Below the pieces are notes generated by a model that had not been told where the DNA came from, made no database searches, and saw only the letters and a program-made list of their open reading frames with translations. The position numbers and the translations under genes were made by a program. Shown here in pieces: positions 15,399-21,575 of a stretch of DNA of 21,575 bases. How positions within the stretch are numbered: the stretch's first letter is position 1; each line of letters begins with the position of its first letter. Source of the stretch: JBDNFP01 sp041689775 (lineage in GTDB: Bacteria > Bacteroidota > Bacteroidia > Cytophagales > Spirosomataceae); contig JBDNFP010000270.1 in NCBI GenBank assembly GCA_041689775.1, positions 1 through 21,575 on the forward strand. The letters are read 5' to 3'.

Positions 15399-15770
15399 AT
15401 GAAAACCTATTTAACCAGTTTTGTAATCTTATTTGCAGTGCTTGCATGTAGCTCGGATAATTCGCCCTCTCCCGAGACTGAATTGAAAAGCTCTTGCGAC
15501 TACGACTCCCGTAAGACTGTATCCACGCTCATTAATCAATTGGGAACCATTCGCCTTACCCTAAGCGGGAATGAGACATGGGTGGATATCTTTGTTGACG
15601 GAGATTCCAATACCCGCTACTGTGCCTGTAATTTGCCCAATTCTTACTCCGAAGTAGGATTTCGCATTCAGTTTAATGCCGATGTGAAGGAGATTTATGC
15701 AAACGAGAAGTGGCGTTGTCAGCCGATTAAACTAACTACCCTGACTGCTATCAGCACAAAAAGTAAGTAA
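15399..15770 (+). CDS. Small lipoprotein, function unknown
   Basis: 123 residues from ATG at 15399. Longer in-frame extensions lack sense as an N-terminus, whereas this start gives a clean signal sequence MKTYLTSFVILFAVLAC with the acylated cysteine at residue 17. The mature protein starts SSDNSPSPETE, a flexible tether, and contains four more cysteines (SSCDYD, YCACNL and WRCQP), which may form two disulfides in the periplasm. It is surface- or periplasm-facing. No domain is recognised. It is followed by about 230 bases with no gene before metF. Confidence 0.7.
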   Translation: MKTYLTSFVILFAVLACSSDNSPSPETELKSSCDYDSRKTVSTLINQLGTIRLTLSGNETWVDIFVDGDSNTRYCACNLPNSYSEVGFRIQFNADVKEIYANEKWRCQPIKLTTLTAISTKSK

Positions 15771-15999
15771 AAGTGCATTGGTAGCCTTCTAAATCCACAG
15801 ATAAAATATCTTATTTAGCTCTGATTCTTCATCTATCATTCTGCTTTCTGGGTAGATAATAAATCTTATAATGAGTATTATTTTAGATAAAAATTACTTA
15901 AAACACTATTTTAGTAGAAATAAGTCTATCCCACAAACGGGCATTTTTCACAAAAAATCGCTTATTTTGTATCAACACAAATGCATTTTTTGATAGACC

Positions 16000-16956
16000 A
16001 TGACCAAAGTTACCGAGCATATTCGCGAAGCAGACGGCCAAACCCTTTTTTCGATTGAAATTATTCCTCCTATTAAAGGACAGAATATAAATGAACTTCT
16101 CGACTCCATTGAATCTCTGATGGAGTTTAAGCCCCCCTTCGTCGACGTGACGTATCACCGGGAGGAAGTAATAAACAAACAACATCCTAATGGGCTGGTA
16201 GAGCGCATTCCGGTTCGGAAGCGCCCCGGTACGGTGGGTATTTGCTCTCGTCTGATGGAGCGTTTCAAGGTAGATGCCGTACCCCACGTAATCTGTGGTG
16301 GTTTCAATAAAGATGAAACCGAGGACACCTTATTTGATCTTCATTACCTAGGTATTGATAACGTACTGGTGCTACGGGGTGATTCAGAGAAATCAGCCGG
16401 AGTTTTTAAGGCCAAAGCCGGAGGGCATGCCTATGCCTCTGATTTGATTCATCAGGTAGTAGACATGAATAAGGGAATGTTGCTTCACGAAGAAACCGAA
16501 GCTTCCCCGACCAATTTCTGTATTGGCGTGGCCGGATATCCCGAGAAACACTTCGAGGCCCCCAACTACAATACCGATTTTAGCTACCTGAAAAAAAAGG
16601 TAGAGGCAGGAGCCGACTATATCGTAACTCAGATGTTTTTTGACAATCAGAAGTACTTTCAGTTTGTGGATCGTTGCCGCGCCGAAGGCATCACGATTCC
16701 GATCATTCCCGGACTGAAACCCTTGTCTACCAAAAAACAACTCACCGTATTACCCCGCATTTTTCACCTGGATATGCCCCAGGATCTGGTTCGTGCCGCC
16801 GAAAGTTGCAGTACCGATAAGGAAGTGCGTCAGGTAGGAATAGAGTGGGGGATTCAGCAGTGCAAAGAATTAATTGAATACGGAGTGCCCGTGTTACACT
16901 TCTATACCATGGGCAAATCTGATAACGTCATGCAGATAGCGAAGGCAATTTTTTAG
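16000..16956 (+). CDS. metF: Methylenetetrahydrofolate reductase (MetF)
   Basis: 318 residues, the usual bacterial length for this FAD-dependent enzyme that reduces 5,10-methylene-THF to 5-methyl-THF, the methyl donor for MetH. The TIM-barrel start has FSIEIIPP with the catalytic Glu20. VDVTYHRE follows, then VLVLRGDSEK with the folate-contacting Asp128. Later come YLKKKVEAGADYIVTQMFFDN and the IPIIPGLKP strand, and the end has VLHFYTMGKSD. All expected motifs are present. A factor-independent terminator follows directly. It stands alone here, not next to metH. Confidence 0.97.
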   Translation: MTKVTEHIREADGQTLFSIEIIPPIKGQNINELLDSIESLMEFKPPFVDVTYHREEVINKQHPNGLVERIPVRKRPGTVGICSRLMERFKVDAVPHVICGGFNKDETEDTLFDLHYLGIDNVLVLRGDSEKSAGVFKAKAGGHAYASDLIHQVVDMNKGMLLHEETEASPTNFCIGVAGYPEKHFEAPNYNTDFSYLKKKVEAGADYIVTQMFFDNQKYFQFVDRCRAEGITIPIIPGLKPLSTKKQLTVLPRIFHLDMPQDLVRAAESCSTDKEVRQVGIEWGIQQCKELIEYGVPVLHFYTMGKSDNVMQIAKAIF

Positions 16957-16979
16957 GTTTCGATGATCATGTGATCAAG

Positions 16980-17008
16980 AAGGCGAAGATAAATTCTTCG
17001 CTTTTTTT
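16980..17008 (+). terminator. Terminator of metF
   Basis: AAGGCGAAG (16980-16988) pairs with CTTCGCTTT (16996-17004, one G-U) around a 7-base loop and is followed by further T residues, 24 bases after the metF stop. Confidence 0.85.
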
Positions 17009-17112
17009 ATGCCTCATTATCAGCTTCTTGAATAGAAATTTAAAAAAGTGTGACAGCTTACGCAACTTTTTTGGGTCATTTGTGCATCTACCCAGTACAT
17101 AACCTAACTAAC

Positions 17113-17793
17113 ATGTCAGCCATGCAAACTGCACAAAAATTAATCATCGTTCTTCTTAGCCTTCTATCACTCCGCACCTTTGCTACTGAAAAAGACTCAA
17201 CCAGTAAAGTATATTTTTCAAGCGGAGCGAATGGAAGTATCTTGTCTTTCTCCTCCGTAAAGCAGGGTGGCGAGTCATTAAAATCATTGCCTCGTTATAC
17301 TATTTTCTTCAATGTGGGTACTAACATTAATATCGATGCCTCGCCTTTGGTTGGCTTTTTCTCCGGTGCCAACATTTCTAATATTGGGATGATTACTCAG
17401 TATGGAAATGACGTAAAACTGAAACAACGAGTATATGCCCTGGGAGTACCGGTCGGAATAAAATTCGGAAAGTTGGACGAAGCCTTTGTGTACGCGGGAG
17501 CAGAAGCCTCTTTTGCCCTTAACTACAAAGAAAAGCGCTTTGAAGGAGGCGAGAAAGTTGATAAATTCAACGAGTGGTTTAGTGATCGCACCACGCAGGT
17601 AATGCCTTCGGTTTTTGTTGGATTTCAACAAAAAGGTGGTTTTGGGATCAAGGTACAGTACTTCCTGTCTGACTTCCTGAATGCCGACTACCAAAAGGCA
17701 GGCATTAAACCCTACGCGGGTATTGAGTCAAGGATTTTCTTCGTGACGGTATCCTACGCATTTGACAAGATCCGTACGGTGAAAAAGAAATAA
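17113..17793 (+). CDS. Secreted probable outer-membrane beta-barrel protein
   Basis: 226 residues from ATG at 17113, or 223 from ATG at 17122; a GTG at 17050 is in frame but gives a poor N-terminus. A signal peptide (KLIIVLLSLLSLRTFA) is likely cut after TFA. The rest has alternating-strand patterns and paired glycine/aromatic positions typical of small barrels: IFFNVGTNINIDASPLVGFFSGANI, VPVGIKFGKLDEAFVYAGAEASFALNY, FVGFQQKGGFGIKVQYF, ending FFVTVSYAF. The C-terminal aromatic strand supports outer-membrane insertion. It has no close neighbour on its strand. Function unknown; structural or sensory roles are both possible. Confidence 0.65.
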   Translation: MSAMQTAQKLIIVLLSLLSLRTFATEKDSTSKVYFSSGANGSILSFSSVKQGGESLKSLPRYTIFFNVGTNINIDASPLVGFFSGANISNIGMITQYGNDVKLKQRVYALGVPVGIKFGKLDEAFVYAGAEASFALNYKEKRFEGGEKVDKFNEWFSDRTTQVMPSVFVGFQQKGGFGIKVQYFLSDFLNADYQKAGIKPYAGIESRIFFVTVSYAFDKIRTVKKK

Positions 17794-17796
17794 GGG

Positions 17797-17849
17797 ATAA
17801 AAGCACGAATGTCCGGGAGGTACTAGTTACTTCCCGGACATTGCGTGCT
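17797..17849 (-). terminator. Long hairpin between the barrel gene and the UPF0145 gene
   Basis: AGCACG (17802-17807) pairs with CGTGCT (17844-17849). Inside it ATGTCCGGGA pairs with TCCCGGACAT, followed by a short GTA/TAC stem. On the minus strand it is followed by TTTT, so it best fits the end of the UPF0145 transcript, but it can also stop the convergent plus-strand gene. Confidence 0.7.
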
Positions 17850-17865
17850 ACAAAGCAGGTAGTGC

Positions 17866-18189
17866 TCAGTCCTCAATAACAACGGCAGTACCATTGGCGC
17901 TCACCATGAGCATCGATCCACCGTTACCGATGGCTTGGTAGTCAAGGTCTACACCCACGATAGCATTAGCACCTAGTCGTTGCGCCTGATCCATCATCTC
18001 ACGCATAGCAATACTCTTTGCTTCTCGTAGGCCTTGTTCGTAAGCTCCGGCCCGGCCACCGACGATGTCCCGGACACCGGAAAAAAAGTCTTTCACAATA
18101 TTGGCACCGATGATGGCCTCCCCATTGACGATGCCAATGTACTTTTTGATTGCTTTTCCTTCTACATTCGGAGTAGTAATTACTAGCAT
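17866..18189 (-). CDS. UPF0145 (YbjQ) family protein
   Basis: 107 residues, the full length of this family. It starts MLVITTPNVEGKAIKKYIG and has the conserved GEAIIGANIVKDFFSGVRDIVGGRAGAYE stretch, then EMMDQAQRLGANAIVGVDLDYQAIG and a final MLMVSANGTAV. Known members are small cytosolic homopentamers sometimes described as heavy-metal-binding; the function is not settled. It is a single gene followed by a strong hairpin, upstream of and on the opposite strand to the barrel protein gene. No promoter box of good quality was found. Confidence 0.92.
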   Translation of the reverse strand: MLVITTPNVEGKAIKKYIGIVNGEAIIGANIVKDFFSGVRDIVGGRAGAYEQGLREAKSIAMREMMDQAQRLGANAIVGVDLDYQAIGNGGSMLMVSANGTAVVIED

Positions 18190-18307
18190 ATATTCGGTTG
18201 AGTGTTGATACTAAGGGGAAATATATAACAAATGGTCTGAACCCTGACTCCAAAATAAGCAAACGGTCGTGGGTATGCACTGAGTGGGTCCTGGGGTCAA
18301 TTATTGG

Positions 18308-18790
18308 TTATTGACCGTGGGTTCCTTCGGGCTTAGTGGGCAACTTAATATTCTTGGCGGTATACCGTACCACGAAAAAAGTGAGGGTATCCGTGCCGGT
18401 ATTAACCAGTCCGTGAAACTTCCAGGGATCAATGTACAAAACATCGCCTGGTTTGGCTTTGGACTTCTTTCCATCAAGCCGCCATTCTCCTTCTCCTCGC
18501 ACCAGATACAGGTATTCTTCCATGGCATATCGATGCTTAGGGTGCGCACTTTTTCCGGGGAGCACGTGAGCAAGCGCTACCAAGCCATCCTTGGTACCGA
18601 AGCTTTCGGCATTATTGGTGTAGACTAGCATTTGCCCCCAGTCATTATTGAGTACTTTGGCGTCGCTTTGGCTCATGATCTGCGTTTGCAGGGCTCCTAA
18701 CTTTACCTGCGCGTTGCTATCGGTAAAGAACAAAAGAGAAGTGCATCCAATCAGATAACACAAGCCAGTAATCTTGCATCGGAAATTCAT
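18308..18790 (-). CDS. Secreted cupin-domain protein
   Basis: 160 residues. A signal peptide (MNFRCKITGLCYLIGCTSLLFF) is followed by likely cleavage at SNA-Q near residue 28. A single cupin barrel follows: motif 1 is HPKHRYAMEEYLYLVRGEG with His and Glu metal ligands, and motif 2 is PGDVLYIDPWKFHGLVNTG with a third His. The metal site therefore looks complete. A cysteine within the signal (residues 12-16) could also serve as a lipoprotein site, but no good lipobox is seen. Periplasmic cupins bind sugars or small acids or act as isomerases or dioxygenases; no substrate can be inferred. It has no operon partner. Confidence 0.8.
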   Translation of the reverse strand: MNFRCKITGLCYLIGCTSLLFFTDSNAQVKLGALQTQIMSQSDAKVLNNDWGQMLVYTNNAESFGTKDGLVALAHVLPGKSAHPKHRYAMEEYLYLVRGEGEWRLDGKKSKAKPGDVLYIDPWKFHGLVNTGTDTLTFFVVRYTAKNIKLPTKPEGTHGQ

Positions 18791-18966
18791 AGAGCAAAAG
18801 TTGGGGTTCAGGGAGAAATTACTATTTAAATTAACTCATAAATATATGAAAAAATCAGGCAGTTATTGTGGTAGCTGAGAGAGTACTGAGACGGAACTTT
18901 TGAATACCTGACGGTTGGAGTTTCAGGAATTTAAAGAGCCGGGAGAGGAGCACACGAAAAAACGAA

Positions 18967-18997
18967 ATCGCCGGAGTGCATCAGGCGCTCCGGCGAT
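18967..18997 (-). terminator. GC-rich hairpin, terminator-like on the minus strand
   Basis: 13 bases (18967-18979) pair with 18985-18997 around a 5-base loop, with one U-G pair. On the minus strand it is followed by TTCGTTTTTT. A second copy of its right arm, CTCCGGCG at 19038-19045, is followed by seven T residues on the plus strand and can pair with 18969-18976 instead. Confidence 0.55.
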
Positions 18998-19101
18998 ATT
19001 ACTTACAACTATTATCTAAACTACTATATCAATACTTCTCCGGCGTTTTTTTAGATTGTGAACGGGTATTCAGCACGATGGTATTCTAATCCCACTATGC
19101 T

Positions 19102-19182
19102 GAATTCATCCCAATGGCTCGTGCCCTCTCTCTAAACGGTCGAAGTTTTTCATTACGGTATGATCTACACAAGGAGATTTAG
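19102..19182 (+). pseudogene. Possible decayed IS4-type transposase fragment
   Basis: The frame reads EFIPMARALSLNGRSFSLRY and on to a TAG at 19180-19182, with a TAA five codons upstream. The RALSLNGRSxxL segment resembles the catalytic-core region of IS4-family transposases (from memory: alternating A-L-x-L-NGR). The stretch is only 26 codons and stops surround it, so it would be a relic. It is a weak match on a short segment. Confidence 0.25.
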
Positions 19183-19484
19183 AGGCGTTGACGATCATAG
19201 TGTTTTTTGTGAGCAGTGCCCCAACGTTGACATTGAATTCAGACCGTTAGAGCACACCGCCGATCTTACATTATTCCCTATATGTGCATGGCTATTAATG
19301 ACTGATTTATTATCGGGTTTAAGAATTACGAGGTCTTTATTCATTGTTGAGCTAAATACATCGACAAGAAATACCTTTACATTATTACTCCTGAATAAGT
19401 ACTAAGGCAGAATTAGTTTGTATTATTAATTTAGTCAAATCAATGGCTAATATTCTCTATATCAAATATTTATAAAAATATAAC

Positions 19485-19510
19485 AGCTACAAGCTAATAG
19501 CTATCAGCTA
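19485..19510. repeat. Tandem heptad AGCTANN x4
   Basis: AGCTA occurs at 19485, 19492, 19499 and 19506, exactly seven bases apart, with variable last two bases. The last unit overlaps the stop codon of the 101-residue minus-strand gene. It looks like a small microsatellite. Confidence 0.8.
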
Positions 19511-19813
19511 CTTACTACAAATACTAGCGAAATTGATTCCTAAACTACTAGATATACTGCTTTCAAAATCGTAGGTCTGCGGATGACTACCACTCAGAGA
19601 GACCAGAAGCAATCCGGGTTCGTCAAGCATCGAATAACTGATGGTCTGTTTATGGTCAGTCTGGGTATTTTTGATGGTACAAAACATTTGAAGACTATTA
19701 TCTTCCCGGACTCCATAATAACTAACAACCTGATTTGAAGGATCTTTTAGTTCGTTCTCTATTTTTTCAAAAAAGACCTCGTAAGACATGGTTTGAAGCG
19801 ATATTTGTTCCAT
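19508..19813 (-). CDS. Small protein resembling the NuoC/HycE N-terminal domain
   Basis: 101 residues. The last third reads PGLLLVSLSGSHPQTYDFES then ISSSLGINF, which resembles the S-x-x-x-P-x-x-x-x-FE-x-x-I-x-x-x-(F/L)GI-x-F signature at the end of the NuoC/30-kDa subunit domain and of the N-terminus of group-4 hydrogenase large subunits. There is no signal peptide or membrane segment, so it should be cytosolic. It is 57 bases downstream of a NuoL-like membrane subunit on the same strand, which makes a joint complex plausible. It is shorter than NuoC, and no NuoD-like partner follows within the window. The gene looks real; the family match is moderate. Confidence 0.5.
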   Translation of the reverse strand: MEQISLQTMSYEVFFEKIENELKDPSNQVVSYYGVREDNSLQMFCTIKNTQTDHKQTISYSMLDEPGLLLVSLSGSHPQTYDFESSISSSLGINFASICSK

Positions 19814-19870
19814 ATTGTTTTTGGTTTACACCCGTTAAGTTGAATTTTTTTAAGAGTTATGGTGGTGGTA

Positions 19871-21575
19871 CTACGATGATCGGTAGGCTATTTCATACTG
19901 TGACTTAATGTGTGGTCCCATAAATAGCCGGGCATAGATTCTGATAATAGCAAGGCTATTAATGAGTAGGCTAAGTGCAATAATAAAGGCTAATAGCACC
20001 TGCTCCTGGTGAATATGGGTAAAGATCAGATCCTCGCCAATAAATGTGGGCGTGATAGGAAATCCAACTAGCCCCATACTGGCAAGTAAAAATAGTGCTG
20101 CCATAGAAGGATGCTTATAGGCGTGGCCGTGGAACTGATTCAGGTCTACCCCGTTCTCTTTTTTGTTGAGAATACTCAGAATAACTAAACCCGAAATACC
20201 GGCTACCACTACCCCGCTTAGGTACAGATGTACCTGGTCAAAGCTGAATTGTTCATTGAAGGCAACGGCCAGTGCTATCCAGCAGTGATTCATCACCACG
20301 AGCGTCCAGCTGAGATAAACACTGCGTCGTTCCGTAAACGCTTTGAGAGCCATGGACAGCCCGATAAACGCAAATAGGAAGGGGAGGGTAGGGTGAATAG
20401 TCGTAGGCACGATTTCTTCGTGGTACATGCTAAATAACCCAACTAGGTATACGGTACTGAAAAAGAATAGTATCCACTTGATCGAGAGGAAACTGAACTT
20501 GTTTCCCATCCATTTTAATGGATTCCATAAGTACCAGTACATGACAGTATCAAGGTTCCATTCTTGAAGGCAAAGCATGTAGTAGGAATATTCCAGACGC
20601 TTGGGCAGGGAGTCTTTTGCGGTATGCTGACGAGGTGCGAAGTTATAAAATTGTTCGCGGATCAAATACGCGATAACCGAAGGTGAAACCAGCAGTTGGT
20701 ACGTTCTCAGGAATGCGTTTCCTGCAAAGTGTACCAACGCCACTGTTTCCAAACCAAGGGCTACCTCAATGAAGATCAGCCCGATCTGAGCAATGGAGGA
20801 ATAAGCGATCTGACTTTTTACCGATGACTGTACCCGGGCAATTCCGGTGGTCACGATACTGGTAAACAAACCAAGTAGGCCGATGATAATCCGGACGGAG
20901 GTCTGATGCTCCCAGAAGGGAAACGTACGGAGCAAAATGAATATACCAATATGAACCGAAAGTGATCCGTAAAAAATAGCGCTGGATGGCGTCGGTCCCT
21001 CCATAGCCCTGGGAAGCCAGGAAGAGAATGGTAGTTGAGCCGACTTGGCCGCGGCCGGAACCAAAATCATGAGAGAGACGAAAATGCCAATCCAAGTATA
21101 GTTTTGTAGTTGGTGGTGTACCAACTCGTAGTTGTTTAATTTCATGAAGGTGATACCCTCGTGCCACAGGTGGCGGCTCATCCAGATGGCAAGGAGCAAG
21201 CCCACATCACCAATCCGGTAGATTGAAAACACTTTAACGGCATTTTTAACGGGCACGTAGCGGTCACGGTAAAAGGCAATTAACAGAAAGGAAGAAAGTC
21301 CTAAGATTTCCCAGCCTATAAATAGTGTTTCGAGGTTACCAGAAAGAATTGTGATTGTGTAGCCCAGATAAAAAAACAGGATCGTAACAAAGAAACGCTT
21401 ATAACCACTCTCCCGGTGTAGATAGTAACGACTATACATGGCTACCAAAAAAGTTAGGAATGAACCTACCAGAAGGTATACATCGGAAATTTTATCGAAA
21501 TAGAAGTCAAGGAAGAACTCGTAGTCAGTGGTTTGAAATATTACCAGTTCCTTTAGGTTAAGTACTGGATGATTA
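19871..21575 (-). CDS. NuoL/DabB-type proton-conducting membrane subunit, 5' end beyond the window
   Basis: The frame stays open to the right edge, giving at least 567 residues; a TTG at 21448 is only internal. The proton-conducting-transporter core has GWEILGLSSFLL (the TM5-type Glu), PAAAKSAQLPFSSWLPRAMEGPTPSSA and VKSQIAYSSIAQIG, all family signatures. About 13 or more helices are visible. Three usual positions differ: the HAFFKALLFL-type segment is NAFLRTYQLL (Lys replaced by Arg), its trailing histidine is absent, and the GF-W-x-K-D-type position reads FIGEDLIF (Lys replaced by Glu). Such a protein could belong to a complex I relative, a group-4 hydrogenase, an Mrp antiporter or a DabAB-type carbon uptake complex. 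The partner to the right would decide this. It heads an operon with the 101-residue gene. Confidence 0.85.
   Translation of the reverse strand, partial: NHPVLNLKELVIFQTTDYEFFLDFYFDKISDVYLLVGSFLTFLVAMYSRYYLHRESGYKRFFVTILFFYLGYTITILSGNLETLFIGWEILGLSSFLLIAFYRDRYVPVKNAVKVFSIYRIGDVGLLLAIWMSRHLWHEGITFMKLNNYELVHHQLQNYTWIGIFVSLMILVPAAAKSAQLPFSSWLPRAMEGPTPSSAIFYGSLSVHIGIFILLRTFPFWEHQTSVRIIIGLLGLFTSIVTTGIARVQSSVKSQIAYSSIAQIGLIFIEVALGLETVALVHFAGNAFLRTYQLLVSPSVIAYLIREQFYNFAPRQHTAKDSLPKRLEYSYYMLCLQEWNLDTVMYWYLWNPLKWMGNKFSFLSIKWILFFFSTVYLVGLFSMYHEEIVPTTIHPTLPFLFAFIGLSMALKAFTERRSVYLSWTLVVMNHCWIALAVAFNEQFSFDQVHLYLSGVVVAGISGLVILSILNKKENGVDLNQFHGHAYKHPSMAALFLLASMGLVGFPITPTFIGEDLIFTHIHQEQVLLAFIIALSLLINSLAIIRIYARLFMGPHIKSQYEIAYRSS

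Larger units (their letters stand above)
18791..19507. other. 717-base region without a convincing gene
   Basis: The only longer ORF (19160-19405 plus strand) has an amino-acid make-up unlike a real protein and is not reported. The stretch holds a GC-rich hairpin (18967-18997), a possible decayed transposase fragment (19102-19182), an ATTCAGCA/TGCTGAAT inverted pair (19068-19105) and a heptad repeat (19485-19510). It has the look of a mobile-element scar. Confidence 0.5.

Noticed and set aside
17042..17071. AAAAAAGT/ACTTTTTT inverted pair upstream of the barrel gene
   Set aside because: It is built mostly from A and T runs and has no clear partner elements; chance is a sufficient explanation.
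19160..19405. Plus-strand ORF of 81 residues
   Set aside because: Composition is not protein-like, no start-site context, and it partly overlaps the suspected transposase relic in another frame.

Overview
The window reads as chromosomal DNA of a Bacteroidota bacterium, most likely a Cytophagales-type member. The reasons are the TAnnTTTG-type promoter boxes, the scarcity of strong Shine-Dalgarno sequences, several Bacteroidota-type secreted lipoproteins and barrel proteins, and the 'GreA-like' small protein typical of this phylum. GC content looks moderate. No tRNA, rRNA or CRISPR array is visible.

Layout, left to right. (1) 1-120 is the last 39 codons of a transposase, probably ISKra4-like. 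(2) 251-4010 is a cassette of NodU/CmcH-type carbamoyltransferase, membrane-anchored SGNH hydrolase, a 49-residue DUF5989 protein and an SxtJ-like membrane protein. It is preceded by a well-spaced Bacteroidota promoter and carries a strong stem-loop before the last gene. (3) 4028-7144 (minus strand) holds an ECF sigma factor overlapping a membrane protein with a small cytosolic N-terminus, one transmembrane helix, a long linker and a probable outer-membrane barrel, followed by a Ppx/GppA phosphatase. A divergent lipoprotein with two PepSY-like repeats lies at 7331-7951. The sigma operon and the lipoprotein appear to share matching promoter elements. (4) 8010-16956 is mainly housekeeping: an Lrp/AsnC regulator divergent from B12-dependent methionine synthase (metH), a GreA-like protein, a YebC-family protein, an ElaA-like acetyltransferase, two small accessory ORFs and metF. 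MetF makes the 5-methyl-THF that MetH consumes, so the two form one methyl-transfer route although they are not in one operon. (5) 17113-18790 holds a secreted probable barrel protein, a UPF0145 (YbjQ) protein and a secreted cupin. (6) 18791-19507 has no convincing gene and holds hairpins, a possible decayed IS4-type fragment and a short heptad repeat. (7) 19508-21575 (minus strand) holds a small NuoC/HycE-N-terminus-like protein downstream of a NuoL-type proton-channel subunit that runs off the right edge.

Most promising for novelty are the ECF sigma/envelope-spanning barrel/lipoprotein module with duplicated promoter elements, the carbamoyltransferase-SGNH-DUF5989-SxtJ cassette, and the unusual NuoL-like/NuoC-like pair. 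All family assignments come from reading motifs; no database search was run.
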